Part shown: positions 1 to 8,357 of the stretch, one piece after another
Position numbering within the stretch: the stretch's first letter is position 1
Layout of the letters: each line of letters opens with the position of its first letter
Assembly (NCBI RefSeq): GCF_014841105.1
Contig: NZ_JACYWE010000001.1
Span: 35,995 to 99,994 of the forward strand
Direction of reading: 5' to 3'
DNA: 64,000 bases
DNA from: Lolliginicoccus lacisalsi
Lineage (GTDB): Bacteria; Actinomycetota; Actinomycetes; Mycobacteriales; Mycobacteriaceae
Program-made: the position numbers and the translations under genes
Notes under the pieces: model-generated
What the model saw: the letters and a program-made list of their open reading frames with translations, nothing else
What the model was told of the DNA's origin: nothing
The model's database searches: none

Positions 1-2
1 AC

Positions 3-566
3 GAGACCGATCTCAGCGGGTTCTCCCCCGCCGACGCCGAAGCCGTGGTGCGCATGATCCACGCAAGCGGGCAGACCGACCTCGTCGAGGACATCGCGCA
101 CACCCCCGGAGTCGTCGAGCATGCTCGCGCGGCCCTCGGGGCAGGGGCGCCGATCCTCGCCGATACCCACATGGTCGCCGAGGGCATCACCCCCCGCCGC
201 CTCCCCGCGGGCAACGCGGTGATCTGCACCCTCCGCGACCCTCGCGTGGCGGGCCTCGCCGAGCAGCTCGGTACCACCCGCACCGCCGCGGCCGTGGAGC
301 TGTGGCGCGAGCATCTCGACGGCGCGATCGTGGCGATCGGCAATGCCCCGACCGCACTGTTCCACCTGCTGCAGCTCATCGATGACGGGGCGCCCATGCC
401 GGCCGCCATCGTGGGCGGGCCCGTCGGCTTCGTGGGTGCCGTCGAGTCGAAGGAGGCGGTGATCGCTCACCCGAAGCAGCTGCGGCACCTGCTCGTGCGG
501 GGCCGTCGTGGTGGCAGCGCCATCACCGCCGCCGCTGTCAACGCGATCGCGAGCGCGGAGCTGTGA
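3..566 (+). CDS. cobH: precorrin-8X methylmutase CobH (5' truncated by window edge)
   Basis: CobH moves the C-11 methyl group to C-12, turning precorrin-8X into hydrogenobyrinate in the aerobic cobalamin pathway. The frame is open from base 3 and reads [20 protein letters not shown], the expected CobH N-terminal region, so the true start lies upstream of the window. Family-typical segments follow: [15 protein letters not shown] (substrate-binding region), a long [14 protein letters not shown] stretch, and the C-terminal [14 protein letters not shown]. The stop overlaps the GTG start of cobIJ (GTGA), so the two are translationally coupled. The 187 visible residues are most of a roughly 210-residue protein. 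Confidence 0.95.
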   Translation, partial: ETDLSGFSPADAEAVVRMIHASGQTDLVEDIAHTPGVVEHARAALGAGAPILADTHMVAEGITPRRLPAGNAVICTLRDPRVAGLAEQLGTTRTAAAVELWREHLDGAIVAIGNAPTALFHLLQLIDDGAPMPAAIVGGPVGFVGAVESKEAVIAHPKQLRHLLVRGRRGGSAITAAAVNAIASAEL

Positions 567-2074
567 GCGGGACCCTGTGGGGCATCGGGCTTGGCCCGGG
601 CGACCCCGAGCTCGTCACCGTCAAGGCCGCCCGGCTGATCGCCGCGGCCGATGTCGTCGCCTACCACAGCGCCCGCCACGGCCGCTCGATTGCGCGCAGC
701 GTCGCCGCGCCCTACCTGCGGGAAGGGCAGATCGAGGAGAAGCTGGTCTACCCGGTGACCACCGGGACGACCGATCATCCGCGGGGCTACCAGGGCGCGA
801 TCGACGAGTTCTACGCGGAGTCCGCCGAGCGCCTCGCCGTCCACCTCGCCGCGGGCCGGGATGTCGCGCTGCTCGCCGAGGGCGATCCGCTGTTCTACAG
901 CTCCTACATGCACATGCACAAGAGGCTGCGAGCGCGGTTCCGCACGGAAATCGTGCCGGGCGTTACCTCCATCTCGGCGGCCTCCGCAGCCATGCAGGTG
1001 CCGCTCGTGGAGCGCGATGAGACCTTGACCGTGGTGCCGGGTACCCTTCCGGAAGCAGAACTGATCGATCGGTTCACCAGCGGCGACGCGGTCGCGGTGA
1101 TGAAGCTCGGCCGTACCTTCGGCGCGGTGCGTGATGCGCTGGAGAAGGCAGGACGGCTCGATGAGGCCGTGTATGTCGAGCGGGCGAGCTGGGAGGGCCA
1201 GCGGGTCCTGCCCATGCGCGATGTCGATCCCACCGAGGTCCCGTACTTCTCGGTCGCGATCGTGCCGTCCCCGCTGAACACCCGCGAGCCCAGCCCTGCC
1301 GAGCACCACAAGCCTGGCGAGGTGGTCGTGGTCGGCCTCGGGCCTGGCCACACCGACTGGACCACCCCTGAGGTGCGGCGCGAGCTGCGGGCCGCCACCG
1401 ACCTCGTCGGGTATGGCCCCTACCTGGCGCGCGTGGCCGGAAATGCCTGGCAGCGCCAGCATCCCTCCGATAACCGCGTCGAGGAGGAACGTGCCGCCCA
1501 TGCGCTCGACCTCGCTCGCGACGGGGCGCGCGTCGCAGTGGTTTCGTCGGGCGATCCTGGTGTGTTCGCGATGGCCTCCGCGGTCCTCGAGGTCGCCGCG
1601 CGCGAGGAGTACGCGGACGTGCGGGTGCGGGTGGTTCCCGGCATGACCGCGGCCAACGCGGTGGCCTCGCGGGCGGGGGCGCCGCTCGGGCACGACTACG
1701 CCGTGATCTCCTTGTCGGACCGGCTCAAGCCCTGGGACGTCGTGGCCGAGCGCGTGCGCGCGGCAGCGAAGGCGGACCTCGCTATCGCGATCTACAACCC
1801 CGCCTCGCGATCCCGGACGTGGCAGGTGGGCGCGCTGAAGGACCTGCTGCTCGACATCCGTGACGGCGCGACCACGGTGATCATCGGGCGCGCCGTGGGC
1901 AGCGAGGCCGAGACCGTCACCGTCACCCGGCTCGCGGACCTCGACCCGGGGCAGGTCGATATGCGGTGCTTGCTGATCATCGGCTCGACACAAACCAGCG
2001 TCGTCGAGCGCCCTGCCGGGCAGGTGGTCTACACCTCGCGCCGCTACCCCGCGCTCGACCGCGCCATCCGCTGA
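563..2074 (+). CDS. cobIJ: fused precorrin-2 C20-methyltransferase / precorrin-3B C17-methyltransferase CobIJ
   Basis: A bifunctional SAM-dependent tetrapyrrole methylase of 503 residues. Residues 1-240 are the CobI half, with the glycine-rich GLGPGDPEL at 9-17 and the SAM loop AEGDPLFY at 105-112. It methylates precorrin-2 at C20. Residues 252-503 are the CobJ half, with GLGPGHTDW at 258-266 and SSGDPGVF at 328-335. It methylates C17 with ring contraction after the CobG step. The two modules join through a short [10 protein letters not shown] linker near 243-252. This cobIJ fusion is known from mycobacteria and other actinobacteria. The GTG start overlaps the cobH stop. No further cob gene follows on the + strand, so this is the 3' end of the operon. 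Confidence 0.95.
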   Translation: MSGTLWGIGLGPGDPELVTVKAARLIAAADVVAYHSARHGRSIARSVAAPYLREGQIEEKLVYPVTTGTTDHPRGYQGAIDEFYAESAERLAVHLAAGRDVALLAEGDPLFYSSYMHMHKRLRARFRTEIVPGVTSISAASAAMQVPLVERDETLTVVPGTLPEAELIDRFTSGDAVAVMKLGRTFGAVRDALEKAGRLDEAVYVERASWEGQRVLPMRDVDPTEVPYFSVAIVPSPLNTREPSPAEHHKPGEVVVVGLGPGHTDWTTPEVRRELRAATDLVGYGPYLARVAGNAWQRQHPSDNRVEEERAAHALDLARDGARVAVVSSGDPGVFAMASAVLEVAAREEYADVRVRVVPGMTAANAVASRAGAPLGHDYAVISLSDRLKPWDVVAERVRAAAKADLAIAIYNPASRSRTWQVGALKDLLLDIRDGATTVIIGRAVGSEAETVTVTRLADLDPGQVDMRCLLIIGSTQTSVVERPAGQVVYTSRRYPALDRAIR

Positions 2075-2107
2075 TCCCCTGGACGGGCGGCCTGCGCGGG
2101 CTGGTGC

Positions 2108-2854
2108 TCACGCCAGCCATTCGGCTGTCCACCAGACATTGCCGCTGAGCACGGCGGGCGCGACCCACAGCGCGGCGATGAGGGTGGCGCTGGTGAGCAT
2201 CTGCTCCCGGGTGCCGCCCGCGCGCCCGAGGACCGGCAGGCGCATGCGTCGCTTCGGCAGCGGCCACAGGAAGTTGTTGAGGCCCCGCGTGGTCATCATG
2301 TCCTGCACGCAATGCAGCAGGCAGCCGATCGCCGCGGTCCAGGGCATCCACCACCAGTCCCCCGGCGCGAGCCACAGCGCGAGCGCAACGATAGCGATTG
2401 CCTCCACGGCGATGATCTCGTCGCCGATATGGCGGGACCGGAACACCGAGAGCCCCAGGGTGAGCATCATCGTGTAGGCCAGGAACCACATCATCACCAT
2501 CAGTGCCCAGTTCGACGGCAGCACGACCTGCCCGAAGTCATGCGGCACGGTTCCCAGCAGGCCCGCGAGGAAACCCATCGCCACCGCGAATAGCACGGTG
2601 TGCGTCTTGCCCACCCGGTGCCCGCCCGACAGCTTGTTCACCAGTGTGGCGAATGCCTTGGAGAACGGACCGAGCGTGCGCGAGAGCTGCGCATCGGAAT
2701 GGTCCCAGTCCGGCCACACCGACCAGCCCGCGATAGCGATGGTGGAGACGATGATCTCGCCGGTGGTCAGCGGCCGACCAGCCACCTCGGCGATCGGTGG
2801 GGCGAGAGCGAGCCACAGGACGCTCGTGGTCGCTAGATGTCCTCGGGCCATCAT
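2108..2854 (-). CDS. YdjM/DUF457-type membrane-bound metal-dependent hydrolase
   Basis: A 248-residue integral membrane protein of the YdjM (LexA-regulated inner membrane hydrolase, DUF457) family. The start MMARGHLATT was chosen because it follows an AGGAAAGGGG ribosome-binding stretch; the frame stays open further upstream but without family similarity. Family marks are the MARGHL N-terminus, WPDWDHSDAQLSR with the acidic/His cluster, and GGHRVGKTHTVLF. Four or more hydrophobic helices follow, ending near WLAWRL-free, Trp-rich C-terminal sequence. These proteins are predicted phospholipase-C/D-like metal hydrolases, but the substrate is unknown. It is convergent with cobIJ (33 nt apart) and divergent from the DUF427 gene. 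Confidence 0.8.
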   Translation of the reverse strand: MMARGHLATTSVLWLALAPPIAEVAGRPLTTGEIIVSTIAIAGWSVWPDWDHSDAQLSRTLGPFSKAFATLVNKLSGGHRVGKTHTVLFAVAMGFLAGLLGTVPHDFGQVVLPSNWALMVMMWFLAYTMMLTLGLSVFRSRHIGDEIIAVEAIAIVALALWLAPGDWWWMPWTAAIGCLLHCVQDMMTTRGLNNFLWPLPKRRMRLPVLGRAGGTREQMLTSATLIAALWVAPAVLSGNVWWTAEWLA

Positions 2855-3182
2855 GATGGCGAGGTCCCCTTTCCTCTGGGTGGAGCCCGGTCCTCGCGGC
2901 GCGCGACGATCGCCGCGCGCGTGGGCCGAAACTTGTTGCTGTGCAACCAGATACACGAGAACTCCGACAGAAGCGGCACCGTGGACCCCTCGATGTGCCG
3001 GGGATCACAGGCTCCCGGCCTCCGCGGCCGCAGACGAGCGAGCGAAAAACGACGCTAAACGCGCGATGAGCTGTCGCATTTCGAACTCTCGCGGGGTGTG
3101 AAGCGCGCGTGGCAGCGTGGGTGGGAAGCGAGCGCCCGGCCGCGGTGTTCCTGCTAATGAAGAACCATAAGGAAGGACCACC
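2855..3182. other. 328-nt divergent intergenic region
   Basis: It separates the YdjM-like gene (minus strand) from the DUF427 gene (plus strand) and so must hold both promoters. The only clear structure is copy A of the dispersed palindrome at 3038-3092. An AAGGAAGGACC ribosome-binding site precedes the DUF427 start. No convincing -35/-10 pair could be assigned by eye. Confidence 0.5.
3038..3092. repeat. dispersed palindromic element, copy A
   Basis: An imperfect inverted repeat of about 55 nt. The left arm reads GCGAGCGAAAAACGAC and the right arm GTCGCATTTCGAACTCTCGC, separated by about 19 nt. It matches copies B (3589-3647), C (45242-45304) and D (47682-47746). The shared core is GAGTGTGCGAaaAACGACA paired with its complement. 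This copy is the most diverged in the outer left arm. Confidence 0.75.
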
Positions 3183-3470
3183 ATGATCCGCGCCATCTGG
3201 AACGACACCATCCTCGCCGAGGCCGAGGCGACCGAGACGGTCGAGGGCAACCACTACTTCCCGCCCGGGAGCGTCAAGAGCGAGCACCTTCGCCCGAGCG
3301 AGCACCACACGTCCTGCTTCTGGAAGGGAACCGCCTCGTACTACGACGTCGTCGCTAACGGCAAGACCGGCACCAACCTGGCCTGGTACTACCCGGACCC
3401 CAAGCGCAAGGCCCGCCACATCGCCGACCACGTGGCGTTCTACCCGCAGGTCACCATCGCGGTGGACTAG
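3183..3470 (+). CDS. DUF427 domain-containing protein
   Basis: A 95-residue protein covering one DUF427 domain. It has MIRAIWNDTILAEAE at the start, then the conserved VEGNHYFPPGSV, SCFWKGTASYYDV and a NLAWYYPDPK stretch, and ends in VAFYPQVTIAVD. The family is a small beta-rich fold, common in actinobacteria, of unknown biochemical role. The ATG has a strong AAGGAAGGA ribosome-binding site. It is followed by a repeat-rich spacer and then an acyl-CoA dehydrogenase on the same strand; nothing links them functionally. Confidence 0.9.
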   Translation: MIRAIWNDTILAEAEATETVEGNHYFPPGSVKSEHLRPSEHHTSCFWKGTASYYDVVANGKTGTNLAWYYPDPKRKARHIADHVAFYPQVTIAVD

Positions 3471-3516
3471 GCCGCGCCTGGCTCCGGCTGGCCGTGGGCC
3501 CGGCGGCGGGCTTTGG

Positions 3517-3588
3517 CGGATCTCGGCCCGGCGGATCTGGGCCCAGCGGCGGATCTGGCTCCGGCGGCGGATCTGGCTCCGGCGGCGG
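3517..3588. repeat. degenerate 18-bp tandem repeat
   Basis: Unit CGGATCTGGCTCCGGCGG occurs about four times in tandem between the DUF427 gene and the acyl-CoA dehydrogenase. The last two copies are identical and the first two diverged (CTCGGCCCGG, CTGGGCCCAG). It directly abuts copy B of the dispersed palindrome. No coding frame across it has a plausible start or homology. Confidence 0.7.
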
Positions 3589-3647
3589 GCGAGTGTGCGA
3601 AGAACGACACGCATCGCGCTCCGGGCTGTCGCATTTCGCACACGCGC
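3589..3647. repeat. dispersed palindromic element, copy B
   Basis: The left arm GCGAGTGTGCGAAGAACGAC pairs imperfectly with the right arm GTCGCATTTCGCACACGCGC around an ~18-nt GC-rich centre. It is in the same family as copies A, C and D and is wedged between two short tandem repeats. Confidence 0.8.
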
Positions 3648-3688
3648 GGCACGGCCCCGCACACTCACGGCACGGCCCGGCACACTCG
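3647..3688. repeat. 21-bp direct tandem repeat (2 copies)
   Basis: Two adjacent 21-nt units, 3647-3667 and 3668-3688, agree at 19 of 21 positions (CGGCACGGCCC-[C/G]-GCACACTC). They lie about 80 nt upstream of the acyl-CoA dehydrogenase start, so they could fall in its promoter region. No regulator is assigned. Confidence 0.65.
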
Positions 3689-3765
3689 CGCCACTACAGT
3701 GGACACCGTGACTGACCTACCGCAGCGCCCGCCCGCCCGGGCAAGCAGCATGCCCGGAGGATCCC

Positions 3766-4905
3766 ATGCCCGTTGATCGCCACCTGCCCACCCGCGAGGC
3801 CCGGGACCTCATCGAGCTCGTTCGCGATGTCGCCGCGCGCGAGATCGATCCCATCGTCGCCGATCACGAGAAGCACGAGACCTACCCCGAGGGCCTGTTC
3901 GCCACTCTCGGCGAGCTGGGGCTGCTCAGCCTGCCCTACCCGGAGGACCTCGGTGGTGGCGGGCAACCCTACGAGGTGTACCTGCAGGTGCTCGAGGAGC
4001 TCGGAGCCCGCTGGGCGGCCGTGGCCGTGGCGGTGAGCGTGCACGGGTTGTCCTGCCATGCCATGGCGACCCGGGGTACTCCCGAGCAGCAGCAGCGCTG
4101 GCTCCCCGGAATGCTCGGTGGGGACCTGATCGGCGCATACAGCCTGTCGGAGGCCCACGCTGGCTCCGACGCCGCGGCGCTGCGCTGCCGGGCCACCCCT
4201 CGCGACGGCGGCTACAGCATCAGCGGCAGCAAGGCATGGATCACCCACGGCGGCCGCGCTGACTTCTACACCCTCTTCGCCCGCACCGGTGAGGGATCGC
4301 GCGGCATCAGCTGCTTCCACGTGCCCGCGAGCACGCCCGGATTGTCGTTCGGCAAGCCCGAGGACAAGCTGGGCCTGCGGGCGATCCCCACCACCGCCGC
4401 GTTCTACGACTCGGCGTTCCTGCCGCGCGAGCATCTCCTCGGCGCGGAGGGCGAGGGGCTGCCCATCGCGTTCAGCGCGCTGGACTCAGGCAGGCTCGGT
4501 ATCGCGGCGGTGGCCACGGGGCTCGCCCAGCGTGCCCTCGATGACGCGGTCGCCTACGCCAAGGACCGGGAAGCCTTCGGCAGGGCCATCATCGACCACC
4601 AGGGCCTTGGCTTCCTGCTCGCTGACATGGCGGCCGCGATCGGCTCGGCCCGTGCCACGTATCTCGATGCCGCGCGGAGGCGCGATGCGGGGCTGCCGTA
4701 CTCGCAGCAGGCATCGATCGCCAAGCTCATCGCCACCGACGCCGCGATGAAGGTCACCACCGATGCGGTGCAGGTCCTGGGCGGATACGGCTACACCGGC
4801 GACTATCCGGTGGAGCGCTACATGCGCGAGGCGAAGGTGATGCAGATCTTCGAGGGAACGAACCAGATCCAGCGTCTCGTCATTGCCCGCCACCTCGCGG
4901 GCTAG
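3766..4905 (+). CDS. acyl-CoA dehydrogenase
   Basis: A 379-residue FAD flavoprotein of the acyl-CoA dehydrogenase family, which introduces a trans-2,3 double bond into acyl-CoA and passes electrons to ETF. It has the usual three parts: an N-terminal helical domain, a middle beta domain (AYSLSEAHAGSDAAAL signature, ITHGGRADFY), and a C-terminal helical domain (REAFGRAIIDHQGL, LGGYGYTGDYPVERYMREAK). The catalytic-base Glu is E363 in QIFEGTNQIQR. It has a GGAGG site 5 nt before the ATG. It stands alone, so chain-length specificity cannot be inferred from neighbours. The sequence pattern is of the short/branched-chain class. Confidence 0.93.
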   Translation: MPVDRHLPTREARDLIELVRDVAAREIDPIVADHEKHETYPEGLFATLGELGLLSLPYPEDLGGGGQPYEVYLQVLEELGARWAAVAVAVSVHGLSCHAMATRGTPEQQQRWLPGMLGGDLIGAYSLSEAHAGSDAAALRCRATPRDGGYSISGSKAWITHGGRADFYTLFARTGEGSRGISCFHVPASTPGLSFGKPEDKLGLRAIPTTAAFYDSAFLPREHLLGAEGEGLPIAFSALDSGRLGIAAVATGLAQRALDDAVAYAKDREAFGRAIIDHQGLGFLLADMAAAIGSARATYLDAARRRDAGLPYSQQASIAKLIATDAAMKVTTDAVQVLGGYGYTGDYPVERYMREAKVMQIFEGTNQIQRLVIARHLAG

Positions 4906-4926
4906 GGCGCTCGCGGCCCCGGGCCG

Positions 4927-5748
4927 TCACATCACGAAGGCGAGGTTGTCGAGGATCGCGGTGGCGAGCCCGGCATCACCCTCGACGGTGATCTCCCCGC
5001 GATGGTCGACCGCGCGCACCCGGCCAGCGGCGAGGCGCGCGAGCAGGCCGAAGGGCAGGGTGATCGCCACGGTCGGAGGCCCGTCGTGGGCAGGCACGAG
5101 GCGGGCCTTCTCCCCCACCTCGATGTGAATGGCCCGCTCGACCGGGCCGGTCGTGGTGAAGGTGATCGTGGAGCCGCGCGGTGCCCGCGCCTTGCGCCCG
5201 ACCGCGTAGGGCAGCCCCGCAGCGATGACGTCCAGCGAGATCACCCCTCGTGGCCCGCCCTCATCGCCAGCGAGCCCCGTGCTGTCGCGCAGGTCGAGCT
5301 CATGCATCCAGCAGTCGAACAGCCGGATCCGCATGAATCCGCCAAACGTGGTGGGTCCGGTCGGCCCGAAGGAGGCCTGGTCCCACTGCTCGGAGGATAG
5401 CTCGCGCAAGGTCGTGGCCCGCTGGGACATGACTGCACGAAAGCGGTCCCGCATGCGCTCGGGGGTCTCGTCATGGAGGTGCTCGACCCACTGCTCGTTG
5501 ATCGCAGCGATGTCATTGTGAACATGCTCGTGCTCGCGCGGATCGGACACGGGCGCGGGTGGCTGCTCGCCGAGCAGCATCAGTTCGGTCCCTACGATGT
5601 GGGAGACGATGTCCTGCACCCGCCAGCCCGGCAGGATCGACGCCGCTCGCCAATCGGCCTCAGGGATCTCGCGCAGCAATCCATCAAGCACGTCCCATTG
5701 CTCGATGAGCGCGGGAACGATCTCGTCCTGGGCGGGCGTGCTGGGCAC
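4927..5748 (-). CDS. maleylpyruvate isomerase family mycothiol-dependent enzyme
   Basis: A 273-residue member of the DinB-like, mycothiol-dependent maleylpyruvate isomerase superfamily (TIGR03083 type). The N-terminal four-helix domain contains the signature LPGWRVQDIVSHIVGTE and a later FDCWMHELDLRD, which carry the usual metal-binding His residues. The C-terminal part resembles an SCP2-like beta/alpha domain (TVAITLPFGLLARLAAGR). The GTG start at 5748 was chosen over an in-frame ATG 30 nt upstream because it follows GGAAGGAG with good spacing. Mycothiol use is known for the family and fits an actinobacterium. The substrate is not identified. Confidence 0.85.
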   Translation of the reverse strand: MPSTPAQDEIVPALIEQWDVLDGLLREIPEADWRAASILPGWRVQDIVSHIVGTELMLLGEQPPAPVSDPREHEHVHNDIAAINEQWVEHLHDETPERMRDRFRAVMSQRATTLRELSSEQWDQASFGPTGPTTFGGFMRIRLFDCWMHELDLRDSTGLAGDEGGPRGVISLDVIAAGLPYAVGRKARAPRGSTITFTTTGPVERAIHIEVGEKARLVPAHDGPPTVAITLPFGLLARLAAGRVRAVDHRGEITVEGDAGLATAILDNLAFVM

Positions 5749-5933
5749 GGGTGCTCCTTCCCGCACGCCGCGCGGCATGCGTGTCCTCGTCCTGCGGTGG
5801 ACGCTGTGCCTCCATCGCTTCCGGCTGCCAGTATCACTGACGCGGAAGCTATCGTGGCGCGGCCACGCCCGCAGTGGACCAGATCCGCCGGGGCCCAGCG
5901 CGTTGTCGCTCGCAGGAGGTGGCTCAGCGCTCG

Positions 5934-6254
5934 CTACTGCTTGTCGTCGGAGGAGCGTGACGAGGAGTCGTCCTTCTTCTCATCCTTCTTCTCGTCCTTG
6001 GCGTTCGCTTCTTCCTCATCGGGGAACTGCTGGGTCAGGATGCGCGCGCCCTTGCCCGCCGAGGTCGTGGCGATGTCCGTGGCGCTCTTGATGATCCTGC
6101 CGATCCCGCCCGACACGTTGCCCCTCAGCATGTCCGTGCTGCCCTCGACGATATCCCCGGACTTGTCGAGCGAAGTCTGGGCGATGTGCTTCAGCGCATC
6201 GACGGTGTTCGTGGGCTCCGGGCGCTCCGGGCGTTCCTGCTTCTTGTCGGCCAT
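5934..6254 (-). CDS. small charged hypothetical protein (106 aa)
   Basis: Starts MADKKQERPERP after a clear TAAGGAGG site. The middle (NTVDALKHIAQTSLDKSGDI, NVSGGIGRIIKSATDIATT) is amphipathic and helical. The C-terminus is a run of Asp, Glu, Lys and Ser (DEKKDEKKDD then SSSRSSDDKQ) and is probably disordered. There is no signal peptide or membrane helix. Family not recognised. It lies between the mycothiol-dependent enzyme and the M24 protein, both with their own spacers, and is probably monocistronic. Confidence 0.7.
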   Translation of the reverse strand: MADKKQERPERPEPTNTVDALKHIAQTSLDKSGDIVEGSTDMLRGNVSGGIGRIIKSATDIATTSAGKGARILTQQFPDEEEANAKDEKKDEKKDDSSSRSSDDKQ

Positions 6255-6480
6255 TGCTGGCCTCCTTACGTGCTTGTTTGGTACCGACCCATTCAAAGGG
6301 CTTGCGTGGGGCGTACCCGAATGCCCGTGCCCCTAAACCCGCTGCCACGTCTGCGCGGCAGCCGCAGAGCGATCGCGCCGGGGCCCGGCCTCTCGCCTTT
6401 TCCCGGCACCGCGGTGGACCGCGCGGCTTCCCGCGCGAACCGGCGGGCGCGACAGGTGTTCTCGACGTAGGGTCGTTGCC

Positions 6481-7719
6481 ATGGGCAGCAATCCAGTCAC
6501 CAAGAAGTCCCCTGTCGTCGAGCCGCTCGCGGGGTGCTCGCCCCCTGGCTGGCTGTCGGATCCGGATCGGTTGGCCGCGGTCGCCGCCGCGGAGCCGCCC
6601 GCGTTCCCGCCCGAGGAGTACGAGGATCGGTTGCGGCGTGTGCGCGAGGCCATGGCGGACAATGGACTCGATGCCCTCCTCGTCTCGCGCCCCTCGGCGG
6701 TGGAGTACCTGTGCGGCTACTTCTCGGCGGAGACCATCCCGCAGCCGCTGTTCGTCACCGCGCACGATCTCGTGCTGTTCGTGCCGGACTTCGAGGTGGG
6801 CCGGGCAGTAGCGAGCTCGGTGGCGCCTCTGGTGCGGTACTTCCGGTACGCCACCGCGCACACCGCGTATGCCGCGGTGGCGGAGTTCATCGCGCACGGG
6901 GTCGGCGGCGGCCGGATCGGCGCGGACTCCCGCACTCCGATCACCATGATCGATGTTCTGCGCGACGCGGAATGCGATGTCGAGCCCGGCTCGGACATGG
7001 TCGATGCGGTGCGCATCGTGATGTCCCCCGCCGAGATCGAGTGCGTGCGCATCGCCGGCGAATCGACGGAGCGGGGCGTGCAGGCGGCCTACCTCGCGGC
7101 TGCCCGGCCGGGCGCGACGGATGCATCGGTCGCTGCGGCGATCAGCGGCGCGCTGGTGGAGCAGGCCACGTCGCGATCGGCCTGGCAGGTCGTCGTGGCG
7201 ACGGGCAACCGGGCGTCGATCCCGCACTCGACCTGGCGCGGGGTGCCGCTGGTGGAGGGCTCGACATTCCTGGAGTTCGCCGGGACCCATCACCGCTATC
7301 ACGCGCCGATCATGCGGACGTTCTGCAAGGGCGAGCCGTCCCCGCTGGTCTCCCGGCTAGCGGGCCTGGCTCGCGAGTGCGTCGCGGGCGTGCTCGAGAC
7401 CGCCCGAGCGGGAGCGCCGTGCGACGAGGTGGCGCGCACGGTCAGCAAGCAGCTTGGCACGCTCCCCGAGGGCGTGGTCTTCCACGAGCTGTTCGGCTAC
7501 CCGGTGGGGCTCGCGCATCCGCCGCACTGGATGGACAGCGTCCCGTTCAACATCACGATCGACAACCCCGAGCCGCTGCGGGAAGGCATGGTCTTCCACA
7601 TGCCAGGCTCGTTCCGCTCGATCGGCGAGGCCGGGGTGGGGGTGTCGCAGACGTTCGCGATCACCGCCACGGGCACGGAAGTGCTCACCCTGGGCTCCGC
7701 GGAGATGGTGCAGCTCTAG
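6481..7719 (+). CDS. M24-family (creatinase/ectoine-hydrolase-like) hydrolase
   Basis: A 412-residue two-domain pita-bread protein with a creatinase-type N-terminal domain (about 45-175) and an M24 catalytic fold (about 180-405). In canonical metallopeptidases the first metal ligands sit in a D-x-G...D motif and the His in GHGxG. Here the matching segments are FLEFAGTHHRYHAPIMRTF and GYPVGLAHPPHWMDS, so the Asp/Asp/His ligands are replaced. This pattern is that of the metal-free creatinase/DoeA (ectoine hydrolase) branch rather than an Xaa-Pro peptidase. The natural substrate is unknown. It is convergent with the ABC transporter operon, with stop codons overlapping by 4 nt. Confidence 0.82.
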   Translation: MGSNPVTKKSPVVEPLAGCSPPGWLSDPDRLAAVAAAEPPAFPPEEYEDRLRRVREAMADNGLDALLVSRPSAVEYLCGYFSAETIPQPLFVTAHDLVLFVPDFEVGRAVASSVAPLVRYFRYATAHTAYAAVAEFIAHGVGGGRIGADSRTPITMIDVLRDAECDVEPGSDMVDAVRIVMSPAEIECVRIAGESTERGVQAAYLAAARPGATDASVAAAISGALVEQATSRSAWQVVVATGNRASIPHSTWRGVPLVEGSTFLEFAGTHHRYHAPIMRTFCKGEPSPLVSRLAGLARECVAGVLETARAGAPCDEVARTVSKQLGTLPEGVVFHELFGYPVGLAHPPHWMDSVPFNITIDNPEPLREGMVFHMPGSFRSIGEAGVGVSQTFAITATGTEVLTLGSAEMVQL

Positions 7720-8357
7720 CGCGCGGGCCCCGGCGCTGGCAGCGATAGCGCGCGGTCAGCAACGGCGCCGAGCAGCGCGATGTCGTGGCTGATCAGCAGG
7801 ATTCCCATGTGGTGCTCGCGCGCATGATCGACGAGTTGGCGGGCGAGCGTGGCCGTGGTGACGGGGTCGAGCATCGCGGTCGCTTCGTCGCACACGAGGT
7901 AGCGAGGCCGCTGCACGAGCGCCCTGGCGAGGCATGCGCGCTGCAGCTGCCCGTCGCTGACCTCGTGCGGATACCTATCGAGCAGATCGGGCGTCAGGCC
8001 TGCCGTCGCGGCGGTCTCCTCGATCGAGCTGCGTGCCCGGGCTCCGCGCGGGGCCCTGATGCGCTGGGGCTCGTCGATGATGCGGCGCAGGGTGTGCCGG
8101 GGGTTGGTGGCGCTGCGTGGTGCCTGGAACAGCATGGCCAGCGATCCCCGCGGGGCTGATCGGATGTCGTGGCCGTCGAGGCTGATCGTGCCGCGGTGCG
8201 GCGCGCGCAGTCCGAGCATGGCGCGGGCGAGGGTTGTCTTGCCGCATCCCGAGGGGCCGCCGAGGCCGACGATCTCGCCCGGCGCGATGTCGATGCTGAC
8301 GTCCTCGAGCACGGGCGTGCCGGGATAGTCAACGCTGATGCGTCGCGCGGACCACAT
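7716..8357 (-). CDS. peptide/nickel-type ABC transporter ATP-binding protein (second ATPase)
   Basis: A 213-residue ABC ATPase of the OppF/DppF/NikE type, last gene of the five-gene importer operon. Walker A is GPSGCGKTT near residues 33-41, the signature is VSDGQLQRA and Walker B is YLVCDEATAML, with the H-loop in LISHDIALL. The start ATG overlaps the stop of the first ATPase gene (TGATG), so it is translationally coupled. It is shorter than most DppF proteins (about 320 aa) because it lacks the C-terminal oligopeptide-binding extension; the frame ends cleanly at APGPAR. Confidence 0.9.
   Translation of the reverse strand: MWSARRISVDYPGTPVLEDVSIDIAPGEIVGLGGPSGCGKTTLARAMLGLRAPHRGTISLDGHDIRSAPRGSLAMLFQAPRSATNPRHTLRRIIDEPQRIRAPRGARARSSIEETAATAGLTPDLLDRYPHEVSDGQLQRACLARALVQRPRYLVCDEATAMLDPVTTATLARQLVDHAREHHMGILLISHDIALLGAVADRALSLPAPGPAR

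Noticed and set aside
467-1993. Very long open frame antisense to cobIJ
   Set aside because: It is a high-GC shadow frame; the translation is Arg/His/Gly-rich with no domain, and cobIJ on the other strand is certain.
2538-3683. Long minus-strand frame crossing the YdjM-like gene, the DUF427 gene and repeats
   Set aside because: Arg-rich low-complexity translation produced by GC bias; it covers two real genes in other frames.
5934-6254. Antitoxin or partner of a toxin-antitoxin pair
   Set aside because: Small and charged, but no adjacent toxin gene or overlapping frame was found.
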